A DNA stretch of 64,000 nt from Diphasiastrum complanatum. Taxonomy: Eukaryota > Streptophyta > Lycopodiopsida > Lycopodiales > Lycopodiaceae. The stretch is taken from NCBI GenBank assembly GCA_029204225.1, contig CM055107.1, positions 14,318,900 to 14,382,899 of the forward strand, read 5' to 3'. Position numbers and translations under genes: made by a program. Of this stretch, positions 53,779-64,000 are shown one piece after another (the first letter of the stretch is position 1; each line of letters begins with the position of its first letter). Under the pieces are notes generated by a model, which had not been told where the DNA came from, ran no database searches, and saw only the letters and a program-made list of their open reading frames with translations.

Positions 53779-54063
53779 AGTTGTGAGGAGGAGTGTTAAA
53801 TTTACACAAGCTAGTTTGGACAATTACCACTAGTAAATGACTTTGCATAGATAGGGTAGAGAAAAAGTAAGAGCTAAAAATAGCATTTTTCTCATTGTTT
53901 TTGGATCTCAAAGCATTGACCCTAAGTCGGGTGGATCAAGTGGATCTTTAGGATAGATGTTAGGGTTAGGTTATGATGAATACATAGAAGCCCTAATATG
54001 CTCAGATCCAAGTTCTACATGTATAAATATGTGATGGGATTTCCATCTAATTATGAGCAAATC

Positions 54064-56040
54064 GTTGCTTTCTACATATGAGAACTAGGTGATGATCATA
54101 TCAACACACTCAGATTTAACTCTTACTAGAGTTATCACTATGTTGTTGCAAGAAGATAATCGAAGAAGTCAAGATGCTTTGTTGACTTCATCATCTCATG
54201 ATCTATATGTCAACTCTATATGTCAACAAAGGCTCAAAATGATAGAAGTAGAAAAGCTCTAAGCAGTCTGCATCAAATCAGAAATTAACGCATAGTCCAG
54301 AGCAATTATCAAATCCACAGTCGAAGAAGAAGATGTTTTGTAAGTATTGCAAGCGCACTAATCATGAGATTAGGATTGTAGGGTGCTCAAAGCAAAGAAT
54401 GCCAACAAGCAACCTGATCAATAGGCCAATGCTGCATCTCCCAATCTCGATGATGGATGAAGGAGCATTTATGGTGAAAGACCAAAAGTCACTATCGGAT
54501 AATTCTTGGTTTCTGAAATCTGGAGCTACTCAACATATGACCAATCATCGTGAGCATTTTCACTCCTATACGTCTTATAGTACAAATAAGTACGTTCATC
54601 TTGGCGATGATAGCACTCACACTATCGAAGGTGAAGGTACTGTAAGATTGAAATTCCAGCATGATCAATTCAAACTACTATCAAATGTTTTGTATGTTTC
54701 TAAAATCTCTACAAATCTGTTATCAGTAAGTAGAATCACTGATTTAGGTCACAGGGTGAAGTTTGAGTCTAATCAATGCAAAATTATCGATAGGACAAGT
54801 AAGGTCCTTGCACTCCGCAAGAGGCATGGATACTTATATAGATTGGCACATTGTTATTTTGATACTAGTCAAGCCTTGAAGACCTCTGTTCTTGTCAATA
54901 AAACATTACTATGGCATCATCGATTAGGACACTTGAATCATACATTTGTTTCATACATGTCTAAATAATCTCTGGCACTTGATCTTGACTATCCAGCTGA
55001 TAAAGTCAACTTCCATGTTTGTCATAGCTGCATCCTTGGAAAGCAGACTAGGATTTCCTTTAGATCGAGTCATAAGCATGCAGTTTGTTAGACGTTGTTC
55101 ATTCATATATACAATAAGCAGAAATCGGAGGCTTTCAACAAGTTTCGACAATTCAAAGAGCATGCTGAAAATCAAACTGGTAAAAGAATTAAAGCATTGA
55201 GGTCTGACGACGAGGGAGAAAACATCTTTACCGAATTCAAGGAGTACTGCCTTAGCAACAACATTGAGCAACAATACATTACCTCCTATTTGCCTCAGTC
55301 GAATGGTCTTACTGAGAGAAAGAACAGAACCTTAGTCGAATCGACAAAGTGCATGTCATCACATTTGACACTTCCAAAGTCCTTCTGGGCTGAAGCAGTT
55401 TCAACTGCAGCTTATATTCAGAATAGATGTCCTACTAAAGGTCTCTGAAACAAAACACCATACAAAGTTTGGACATGCTCCAAACCTTCTTTATTGGACT
55501 TAACAAGTTTTTGGATGTATCGCTTATGCGCAAATTTCGCATGATCTCAAGAAGAAGCTCGACTTCCAGAGTATCAAATCGATTTTCATTAGCTACACTA
55601 CTTCATATAAAGCTTATAAGTTGTTTGATCCTATCTAGTCGAAGATATTCACTAGCCGGGATGTCGTCTTCATCGAAGATTAGTTTATCGACCTCAAAGG
55701 TAAGGGCAAAGCTCATACAGTTGAATTCTCAAACTCTTCCGAAACATCGAACTTTCAAGTTCCAAAGTCGACTATTCTTATCGAAGGTCCAAACTCGTCT
55801 GCTCTCGACGAACAACTTATCAGCAACGAATCCAAAGATGATGACAGCACTCTTTTCAACATTAGTTTGATCATCAATGCAACCAATCGGCTATCCTTCT
55901 CTGAATCACCCGATATGGTACTTGACAAATCTCCAACTCTATGCTCTCTCCACACTGCTCAATCCTTCGTGACCTCTCTTCCGTCCTCCACTATCAACAA
56001 CAAAAGTCCTCCTCGTCGAACTGCCATGTATTGTGAATGA
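54064..56040 (+). pseudogene. Copia gag end, protease and integrase remnant
   Basis: The gag tail (SDLTLTRVITMLLQEDNRRS) starts exactly where the 3' LTR at 53795-54063 is cut. The frame 54333-54968 has the knuckle FCKYCKRTNHEIR with an insertion before its last Cys. The protease site reads FLKSGATQHMT, so the catalytic Asp is Lys. Then come VRLKFQHDQFKLLSNVLYVS and the GAG-pre-integrase WHHRLGHLNHTF. Integrase resumes at 55095: FRQFKEHAENQTGKRIKALR, SDDEGENIFTEF and QSNGLTERKNRTLVES, to CPTKGL. The first catalytic Asp region is deleted. The last 600 bases are a frame-shifted linker. RT is absent. Confidence 0.83.
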
Positions 56041-56084
56041 TGATCAAAACCTACTACAAAAAGTACGAGTAAAGAGGAACAATT

Positions 56085-56446
56085 GGCAAGTAATCAAAAA
56101 ATGTACTCTCCAGTTTGCTAGATGGAAATTCAAGTACTATACTTGAAATTGTATGGAAGACGAGAAATAAAAAGAGTAAGAAAATGAAAAATTCAATCGA
56201 CGAGTAATAGCACGAGTATCTGGACCCTCGCCGAGCCTTTAGAACATATCTGAGGTTTCTAAGAGTTTCGTGAAAGTGGCGAGGAGTTATTTGGAGAGAA
56301 AATCGAGATTTTCAAATTGGCAAGTAATCAAAACTTTACTCGCCGAGCGGTGATACATCTGACTCTGCTTTGCTCTACTCATTGGAAAATTGACGAGTAA
56401 TAATTTTTATAAAAAAACGTGCAAAACAATGAAAGGGCAAGTAATA
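56085..56446. repeat. Five spaced copies of a CAAGTAAT/CGAGTAAT motif
   Basis: GGCAAGTAAT or GACGAGTAAT occurs near 56085, 56198, 56319, 56391 and 56436 in an otherwise non-coding stretch. On the minus strand this stretch follows the Tat/Athila-like PBS, so it may be that element's leader. Confidence 0.6.
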
Positions 56447-56517
56447 AACTTGTAAAAAGAGTAAAAATGACAAGAAAAATGAAGCAAACACACTCTTAGG
56501 TTGTGCTTACCACCGTC

Positions 56518-56535
56518 TCCCTAGCAACGGCACCA
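56518..56535 (-). other. Primer-binding site of a Tat/Athila-type Gypsy element
   Basis: The minus strand reads TGGTGCCGTTGCTAGGGA, close to the TGGCGCCGTTGCCGGGGA found in plant Tat/Athila elements. Six bases upstream is ...CCCAACA, an LTR end (TGTTGGG at 56542 on the plus strand). Confidence 0.6.
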
Positions 56536-56541
56536 AAAAAA

Positions 56542-57080
56542 TGTTGGGCCCTTTCTTCACCTCCCTCCTACAGAATGGGCTTATGGTGGATCTAACACTG
56601 GGTGAGTATTGATTGTATGGGTTTCGATCCCAGGGTAAACTCCTGTGTGGTGGTGTAGATCTAAACTCACTCAGGGTTGTCAAGCTCAGCTATGGATCTA
56701 AACATGGAATAAAGCCTAAATGTGTTCCTCTATTTGTTCTTTTTGGGTTTTTTGGTTTCTGATTATACGTGTCAATTTTCTAAGAGATAACAAATTCTAT
56801 GACCATCAAAGAAATTTTTTGGATAAATTATTCAGGTGAATGTGTTGGGACATTAACTGTATTAAGTTACGTTGATGCAACACATATTTTTTACTTTTGA
56901 AATTTTCAAAGTTCTTTAAGACTTCTCCTAGTCTAGACTGATATGAAACCTATTGGAAACTCGTATAATCTCCTATTAAAAAGGGGAGAAGTGGGTGGAT
57001 AAAAAGTTGTCTATGAGAAATATCTATAGAATTGATTCCAAGATGAATCCGTAATATGTATAGATGAAGGACCTGTTTCT
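56542..57080 (-). mobile_element. LTR of the Tat/Athila-like element (outer end not located)
   Basis: The inner end of the LTR is at 56542. Region 56745-57080 is the inverse of 44400-44720, which gives at least two copies of this sequence in the window. The 5' end of the LTR may lie anywhere up to the duplication border at 57905. No coding sequence is seen in 57081-57904. Confidence 0.45.
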
Positions 57081-58525
57081 AGAATCAAGATCGATATGAT
57101 CTTTTTGATACGTTGGAATCTTCTAATGATTGTTGTTGAAATTTAATTAGAAGATGTAAGGGAAGGAAAATTAGAAAATGTTCTTGTAATAGGAAAGTCA
57201 CTGATTACGAATCCAATCAATTTGTATCAGAACTAGAGAGTTCTATTACAAGAAAGGGTTTGTTGAAACTTGGTTTATATTCCTTGACGTTTGGGTTTAA
57301 CTTGATCTTAGTAAGAACTAGTTGATGCAAGGACTGATATTTCCTCTAAACAACATATTTCTCTAAACAACATTCTTTTGAAATAATCTATGATCAAGAT
57401 TTTGGTTACTAAATAGCTCTTTGAGAAATATTCTCTCTTAAAAGTTAATTGGGCTACAGGACTCTCAGTTTAAAATATCTTGTTTACAAATTGCGTGAGA
57501 TCTGTGGAAAGATGTTATGTAAAGAATCATTGTGGGATCATGATTTCTTGTACAAATTTTTAAATCACGTGGATCCACAATGTGTTCCTTGGATTGAGTT
57601 TATATACATGCATAAACTAGTTGTTAAAACATAGGCATATTAATGGGAATTGTTTGGAGACAATTACTTACAGGTTAATAAGGATATCTCAATGAGAATT
57701 ACTTATTGACCCAGGACGGATTTTGAATCAGATTGAATGTGGGGTTTTGAAATTGGACCCACACCTAAACATTCAAATATTTCTAAATCATATATAGCTA
57801 ACCAATAAAGGAGCTTTACTTTTGAGTTAGTTGTTTGAATCTACAATATAACATCATTTATAAATATTGTAGTTTATATTTATTGCTTATAACGACGTTG
57901 GTGCGTCATGCAGGTTGAGAGCCTAAGGATGCATGCAATAAAAAGAGAGCGTCACGAACTTTCTACTATTTAGGACTTGCATAAAGAGTTACATCTAAAG
58001 GATCGAAATCTTGCATTAAAGTAGTTAGCAATGTGGCAAAGAGCTTTTTGTGAGCATACGTTTTTTATGATTAAAGACATTGACTTTGGCAAAAACTCCA
58101 TTGATCAAGTTGAACACACAAGCCAATGCCATCAAAGTCCAATCAGATTGTGTTGATATTAGATAAATTCTTCATTGCAATCACCATTCAAACCCATAGA
58201 TGAAAAGTTGTCATTGTGCAATCCAATTTATTGAACTATAGTTGATTGCATGGCCGCTGCAAATGGGTTGGTTGTACATCTCGATTGATTGTTGTTCTTG
58301 ATAGAAAAAGCAATGTGGTACATCTACATTTGAAAGAAGGAAAATTGCAATCTGGATTCTGCACTTTTATGCTAACTAAGCTAAACGGTATCTAATTAAT
58401 AGAGATCCACGTGTTGTGGCCTGATCCTGCAGCCAATGAAGGGATCCAAACTAATGTTATTGTGTACCAAAAAATCATGTATATGGTAATTCTTCTACCT
58501 GGCCTGTGTAAGTAGCAATTGAAGT

Positions 58526-61500
58526 TCAATGATGGAGGTTCATGCTTAAACCGAATCCATAAGGAAACAATGGATCGTAATTTTTGTCACCCACATTCAT
58601 AGGCAACTGGTCTACTGTCTTGAACCATGTCCTGGGAAGCTTTCCGATGAAGTCATAGTCACCAAAAATCACATCAGCTATCCCCGCTCCTTGAGTTCCA
58701 GGCAGCCAAGCAGCAACAAGAGCATCCATCATAGGCAGATAGGGCTCAATTACCAGTGGTCTGCCTGATATGAGGATGACCAGACATTTTAAAGAGCTGC
58801 ACACATTCTGTATTGTTTGAATGCCGTCTGATGGAATTGTCAAGTTCAGGCTATCGCCTGCTATCTCTGCATACGGTGGCTCTCCAATGACAACAATACC
58901 ATAAGAATACCCTTTTCCTTTAGGGTAGTTTGCATCAGGAGCTACCTGGTAATCCACTTCTGTTGATTCACCAACTACAGTAGAGATGCCTTCTAAAATT
59001 GTCGTTCCTACACAGCACAAATCAATACTGGTTCTGAGATAAAAAGGACAAGTGTAAGTTGAAATCAAACAGAGCTTTGATACATCGGCGACTGGAGCAA
59101 ATATTAGGTAATGACTTACCAATAGTTGTATTACCCGCAGATCCTTGCCAGGTTATAGACCAACCTCCACACTGTAACCCGATGTCATTTGCATGTGTGC
59201 CTGCTACAAGTATTTTGGGAGCAGTTTTGTCCAAAGGCAACAAAGGAGCGTCCCCCATTTTACCATTTTTTAGGAGCACAAGAGATTTTCGGACTGCTTC
59301 TCGGGCCAAGTTTCTATGATCCTGGAGTTCAGTACACAGAATGTATCAGAGCTATTGTGCAGACTATTCAATATACATTTTATTTAGGGTTATAAGAGAC
59401 CCTAAAGGGCATGATTCATCTTCCATTTTCAAATGGTACAACGTTACTTCAAAGATGGACCTGAGCTTTAAATCCTACATAAGGTTCTAATAAATCAGAC
59501 CAACTTAAGACAAAAAGGATACTTACATCTTGTCCAACTTCACTGTTTAAGGATCTTGTAGCCATAGGTTGTTCAAACAAACCAAGTGTGAATTTTACTC
59601 TCAATATTCTTCGTACAGCGCTGTTAATTCTCCTCATTGAAATGCTTCCATCGAGGACAAGAGCTTCCAAAGTGTTTATGAAGGTTGGGTAATCGAAAGG
59701 CACCATTATCTGCACCAATGGAATGACTCAAGAGGTTAGACAGACCAAGAACCTTATATACAAAGAAGTCTGCATCTCAAAGAACTCATGGGCGGAGCAA
59801 AACGTGATTACGACTTCTTCCAAAAGAACAAAGTTTTTTACAGCAAGATCATAAAATTAGAAAGCATTAGAGTCGAACCATGTCTATGCCTGCATTGACA
59901 GAGACAAGAACCGAGTATGTATAATTAGCGTCAGCGGGGGTTGTGATTCGATCAATTGCCTGCCAATCTGAGATTGTAAAGCCCTGCACACGCGCGCGCC
60001 CCCAAACGAAATATTTTTCACATAGAGTAAATTCAAACTACTGCAAAGACGTACGAATTTTAATTACTGACGAACTAACATGTTGAAATCGCATTCTGCT
60101 ACCTTGAAACCAAGTTGTCGTTTAAGAACTTTCGTGATTAGGAATTTGTTACTGTGCATTTTGACTCCGTTAAAGCTTGAATACGAAATCATCACTGTAG
60201 ATACTCCTTTTGCAATGGCATCAACATATGGAGCCATGTGGATCTTCACAAGTTCCTGGTAGCTTGTCACCGTGTTGTTTTCATCAATGCCATCAACAGT
60301 CCCCCCGTCACCAACAAAATGCTTTGCACATGCAGCTACCCGAGACCTGAAAATTGTAGGCAAAAAAATTTGAATATCAGAACAGATATCACTATTGACT
60401 CTGCTGTTCTTGAGAGGCAAAAGAGAGATCCATAAAGAAAAGTTACCCGCCACCAACGAAAGGTGCGCCTGGAACAGTGGGTTCTCCTTGCAACCCTATA
60501 ATTATGTCTGTCATGTTCCTTACTAGATCCGTGTCTTCTCCATAACTTTCGTAGCATCTGCCCCATCGAGGATCGCGGCAAGTCTAAAATTCAATCCATT
60601 CATGAAACGCAAATCTTATGTGCTGAAGAAAAAGACAAATACGGTGGCTGGTGAAAGATAAAAACGACCAACAAAGCAAGCGGGGCACTTTCGGAAGCTT
60701 TCACTAAAGAATCCGTGTTAAAGTTGAAACAGAAGTAGGGAATTTGCGTAATAATTATGTTTCTCTTCATGCAGTATGCATAAGCGCCATTAAAAACACA
60801 GCAGATTTGTACCACAACGGGCTTAATGTTTGTGACACAAAACTTACCGCTATACAAGGAGCAAAAGCGTATGGTATGCCGGTACCACGAACCTCCAAAG
60901 CAGTTGCGACACCTATTCTCCGAGCCAAGGAAGGATCCCTGTAAACTAAAAAATGAGAGCTAGGCGCTAAGATTTTTACAGCCTTTGAATTCAAGAATGA
61001 AAAACAATGGAAGGTGCCCAAGTTTTTCTACAGCTTTAATGAGGTTTGTGTAGATCAATGCCTTGTAGCTCCCAGTCCAACGTTGTGTGGGAATATAGTT
61101 GCTCCGTAGACATTATTGTGCCCGTGAACAGCGTCAACTCCATATATCATGGGGATTCCCAGGCGAGTACTTAAGGCTGCCTGCTGGAAGCCGTCGACCA
61201 TGTCACACCATACGCTAGGAGACGCCTGTGGGGCTGGAACACTGCCTCCACCGTTCAGCACGCTCCCTGAGGAAATAAACGCCTCCAAAATATTAACTCT
61301 AGATATCCTACCAGATAAAATGCCAAAGCGAAGCTATAAATCCTCTAGAGAACGGGTAAGAACTGAGCCTCTATCTTCATAGGCTGCAAATGAGGTTACT
61401 GAATTGCAGTTCACTTATGTATAGCTATCTTATAACGAACTTTCGATTGGAATTGTTTTATACAATCGAGCTATACTTTTGTGTATCTATTAAACACCAC

Positions 61501-61805
61501 GTTCACTCTATCTAGCTGATCTTAACAATGGTACAAAAATCTCAGTGCGATAAACCGGTACTGGTACTCTTACCAATCCCGTACTGGTTAATAACAGAAA
61601 AGTTCGCAACAGCCCGCTCGATCTGTGTCATTTGTCCAATCTTCTCTTTCAAAGTCATTCTTCCAAGAAGATCCTTTACTCGAGCTTCAACAGACTGCGA
61701 CGGGTCCTTATAGATGAACTGAGAACCATCAGATAGCACAATGACTTCCAAGACTATTGATAGAACAAGAAGGTGAATTATACTTCTGGTTATTAATCCC
61801 GCCAT
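58526..61805 (-). CDS. GH3 beta-glucosidase / exo-beta-glucanase, right copy (9 exons, 626 aa)
   Basis: Secreted glycoside hydrolase family 3 enzyme, expected to act on beta-glucans or beta-glucosides in the wall. Exons on the minus strand: 61805-61574, 61266-61062, 60938-60848, 60583-60447, 60346-60103, 59983-59879, 59709-59527, 59321-59120, 59007-58526. All joins keep frame. A signal peptide ([20 protein letters not shown]) is present. Predicted nucleophile Asp309 lies in [14 protein letters not shown] and predicted acid/base Glu509 in [10 protein letters not shown]. Lys230-His231 lie in the KHF substrate loop. The stop after FGLSMNLHH matches the usual family C-terminus. Intron 1 is only 307 bp, intron 2 uses a GC donor, and the promoter lacks the TATA seen in the twin. 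The protein looks intact. Transcription is uncertain. Confidence 0.92.
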
Positions 61806-61839
61806 GCTCACAAGGTCAGTATTAGAATCACGCTTTCAC

Positions 61840-62690
61840 TGCCAGAAATTAGTCCTTTGATAGGTTTCGATCAAGAATATCAAGATTTCCGGTAGTAAAG
61901 AATATCGATAATTCAGAAGCTCTTCAAATCTTGATCACTTTCCTGCATTGGCCAAACGTCTAACAATATCAAAAGAAATTCCACCGGCATATCAAGGAAA
62001 GAGTATTATGATCAGCTGTTTTTCAAAAGAAACGGTCAAATTTTTTCATCTTGACAATGTATAAACGGTCGGAATTTTCAACTAAACCGCTGGAACAAAC
62101 TTACAAAAGGATAACGCAAATCCAACTAACCACAACAATGCAATTCTTTTCAATACAGATCAAAACTCAAGGAGCCTGGCCTCTACCATCAAAACCAAGC
62201 AGAATGAGGAGATGCTGTAGCGAATCACAGAGCCGCGTGAACTAGAAAAATGCAGATATTTCCCCAACAGTTGGAAACTCAGAGCAGACGCGAGCCTACA
62301 TCTACCATTAAACCAAGCACATTGAAGAAATTTTTGCTGCAAATCACAAATCCAAATGACCAAAACAGTGCAATTCTTTTCCGAACAGAACAAAACTCAC
62401 AGTAAAGACATGACACCATCCCCTACCACGAAACGAAGCCCAATGAAGGATAATCTGCTGCAAATCAGGTCGAAATCAGCTGAATCCAAAGCTACAAAAC
62501 CAATCACGCATCAATCCAACACAATGATTCATCCATCCATCCCACCAGGCAATGCAAAAACAATAGCTTCCGACAATGGGCTCTTCCGCTATCGATTAAC
62601 AGATCTCTATCATCAACTAAACCATCACTAAATCACTCTTACAGCATCAAAATCATATCATTTTACGAACAATTTCGCTGTTACAGATAC
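61840..62690 (-). other. Putative 5'-UTR intron of the right GH3 gene
   Basis: Donor AACACAG/GTATCT ends at 62690 and the acceptor GGCAG lies at 61840. It is conserved with 17781-18662. It lacks the telo-box of the left copy, and its ATGG microsatellite is shorter. Confidence 0.45.
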
Positions 62691-63010
62691 CTGTGTTAGC
62701 GCTGGAGAAGCCCACAGAGACTGTCAGAGAGCTATAACGAAGAAACCTTTTTAAAAGGTTGGCAGGATCGGCGAGAGAGGGAAAGCACCAGCTAAATACC
62801 CTTTTAAAAGGTTGTCAGCGGTCCTCCTCCTCCTCTAACCCTAACCGCTGGTTAAATGTAGTGACCAGGGGGTGTAAACACGTGGTCACTTTCTGGTGGG
62901 GGTTGGGGGGCGTCCGTTGGCAGCTTGGCGGTCACCTCCAGTAGGTGACCGTGGAGAATCAGGTAAGGTACCATTTTTTTTTCTTAGTACTTGCCTGAAG
63001 AAAATGCAGA
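62691..63010 (-). promoter_or_regulatory. Putative promoter of the right GH3 gene, TATA altered
   Basis: The position equivalent to the left TATA reads CCTTTTAAAAAGG (62746-62758) in place of CCTTTTATAAAGG. A CCTTTTAAAAGGG element upstream (near 62800-62813) is conserved. Confidence 0.45.
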
Positions 63011-63319
63011 TTCTTGTCCCTCAAACAACCCTTTGTAACTTATAAAAAACCTAAAAGGTCCAAGGCCGCATTCGAGGCCCCGGTATCCTTGGACCACACC
63101 TATAGAAATTTGTCACGTCTTTCTCCGCCTCATCATTTGTCAAGTTAGGTGCTTGGCCTTTTCCAAAAATAGTCAAAGTTTTTGCTTAAGCTAGACACGT
63201 CACAATGATTTAAGTCTTTGCTTCAATCTCACACACAGGCAATCATTTTCATACCATTCATTCCTTCTCGTGTCTCCACTCAAATCTTACATTCTTGGAC
63301 TTTCGAGATGAATTGTTGA

Positions 63320-63445
63320 GATCGTATTTTAAGGACGTGTTATTCACTTCAACTTTAGTCCTTCATTGAATCTTACCTTTTTGGACTATCAAGATCTTAT
63401 TTTAAGGATGTGTTATTCACTTCGACATTAGTCCTTCAATTGTGT
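63320..63445. repeat. Tandem repeat, two units of about 73 bp
   Basis: GATCGTATTTTAAGGACGTG at 63320 and GATCTTATTTTAAGGATGTG at 63393 start parallel stretches that each run to TTAGTCCTTCA. The array straddles the border of the right arm. Confidence 0.75.
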
Positions 63446-63495
63446 CCACTCGTATCTCACAAGTGCTCCCAAATCTGGTGGTCGTTGTGCATGCA

Positions 63496-63720
63496 ACTTG
63501 AAAGTCCTATCCCTCCTAGATTGAATATGACATTAAAAGATTCCTTTGAGGTTTGAGGTTGTGAAGTGCATTCATTTGTGGAAAAGTGTCACTTGAAAAT
63601 CCTATCCCTTCTAGAATGAATATGACTAGTAAATGATTCCTTTGAGGTGTGCCCTTGTAAATCCTATCCCTCGTGAATTGAACATGACCATAATGGATTT
63701 ATATGAGGTGTGCCCATGTA
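63496..63720. repeat. Degenerate tandem repeat, three units (about 95 and 60 bp)
   Basis: CCTATCCCTCCTAGATTGAA (about 63506), CCTATCCCTTCTAGAATGAA (63601) and CCTATCCCTCGTGAATTGAA (63663) are each followed by TATGAC- or CATGAC-like text and GAGGTGTGCCC- or GAGGTTTGAGG-like text. Confidence 0.75.
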
Positions 63721-63813
63721 TTTTTTAGAGCGCATTTATTTGTGAGTAAGAGCCAATATGGCTTGAGGTTGTAAAGACACTGAAGTGCTTCATGAAAGTG
63801 CTCATAGCTAAAA

Positions 63814-64000
63814 TGAGGGGAAGAGAGTGTTATGTACCATAACGGTACACCCTTCAGTGACGGCCTCGCAAGGGAAATGACGCAGGTCTGGCGTTATCGA
63901 CATAATTTGGTGCCACTCATCACCAGCCTAGGTGGTCACGTGTCGTCGCTGGTACCATGCTTGATGGGACCCACTATGCTATGCCTATATAGTGGTGGGG
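63814..64000 (+). mobile_element. PPT and LTR start of an element running off the window
   Basis: ATGAGGGGAAGAGAG precedes TGTTATGTACCATAACGGTA at 63828. A TATA-like CCTATATAGTGG lies near 63983. The internal region would be to the left, but no coding remnant is visible there. Confidence 0.5.

Larger units (their letters stand above)
50589..54063 (+). mobile_element. Internally deleted Copia element with two LTRs
   Basis: The 5' LTR is 50589-51259 (671 bp, TGTTAAATTTACACAAGC to TTTTATCA). The PBS TGGTATCAGAGCCA is at 51260-51273. The internal region codes for gag, protease, GAG-pre-integrase and the RNase H tail only. The PPT GTGAGGAGGAG ends at 53794. The 3' LTR (53795-54063) lacks an internal block of about 110 bp and is cut off where another Copia begins. 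The LTRs have diverged by many point changes, so the insertion is not recent. Confidence 0.88.
57905..63335 (-). repeat. Right arm of the large inverted duplication
   Basis: Reverse complement of the left arm (17085-26065), with short insertions, deletions and point changes throughout. It carries promoter, leader intron and a complete GH3 gene. In the last coding exon the two copies differ at 7 of about 160 residues before the right copy's stop. The match ends near 57905 on the gene's 3' side and near 63335 on its 5' side. Confidence 0.9.

Noticed and set aside
59059-59395. Plus-strand ORFs opposite GH3 exons on the right arm (also minus-strand ones on the left arm)
   Set aside because: Antisense shadows of conserved exons. 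They appear in both arms only because the exons are conserved.

Overview
This window is repeat-rich land-plant nuclear DNA. The evidence is plant-type intron-containing genes (a glycoside hydrolase family 3, GH3, exo-beta-glucanase/beta-glucosidase type), dense Ty1/Copia and Ty3/Gypsy remnants with plant-type primer-binding sites, and long AG/TG microsatellites. The species cannot be fixed from this sequence. All identities are by eye. No alignment or database search was run.

Layout. 1-16.3 kb is retroelement debris: a Copia RNase H and LTR start; unclassified DNA; two 0.5-kb direct repeats flanking a reverse-transcriptase-like remnant; a Gypsy RT remnant; a decayed coiled-coil gene; a Gypsy chromovirus integrase; an unrecognised decayed gene; and a truncated Copia element (LTR, PBS, gag). 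About 17.1-26.1 kb is the left arm of a large inverted duplication carrying one complete GH3 gene. 26.1-57.9 kb is a spacer of nested, truncated and chimeric LTR retroelements. 57.9-63.3 kb is the right arm with a second complete GH3 gene in opposite orientation. The window ends in tandem repeats and the start of another LTR.

The two GH3 genes share all nine coding exons at identical lengths up to the last one. They encode secreted proteins of 673 aa (left, +) and 626 aa (right, -), with Asp309 and Glu509 as predicted catalytic residues. They differ in ways that matter. The left copy has a 3.75-kb first intron, against 307 bp in the right, carrying a glycine-decarboxylase P-protein fragment. 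The left copy has lost the stop codon used by the right copy, and the residues after its nucleophile differ. The right copy has lost the apparent TATA box.

Within the spacer, several Copia and Gypsy elements keep LTRs, gag and protease but lack the integrase core and/or reverse transcriptase. Two opposite-facing Copia remnants share the same replacement segment. An unrecognised 283-codon ORF lies just upstream of a PPT and LTR, in the position where some plant retroelements carry an extra or env-like ORF. A second, decayed relative with the same arrangement lies 10 kb away. This is the best candidate here for something undescribed.
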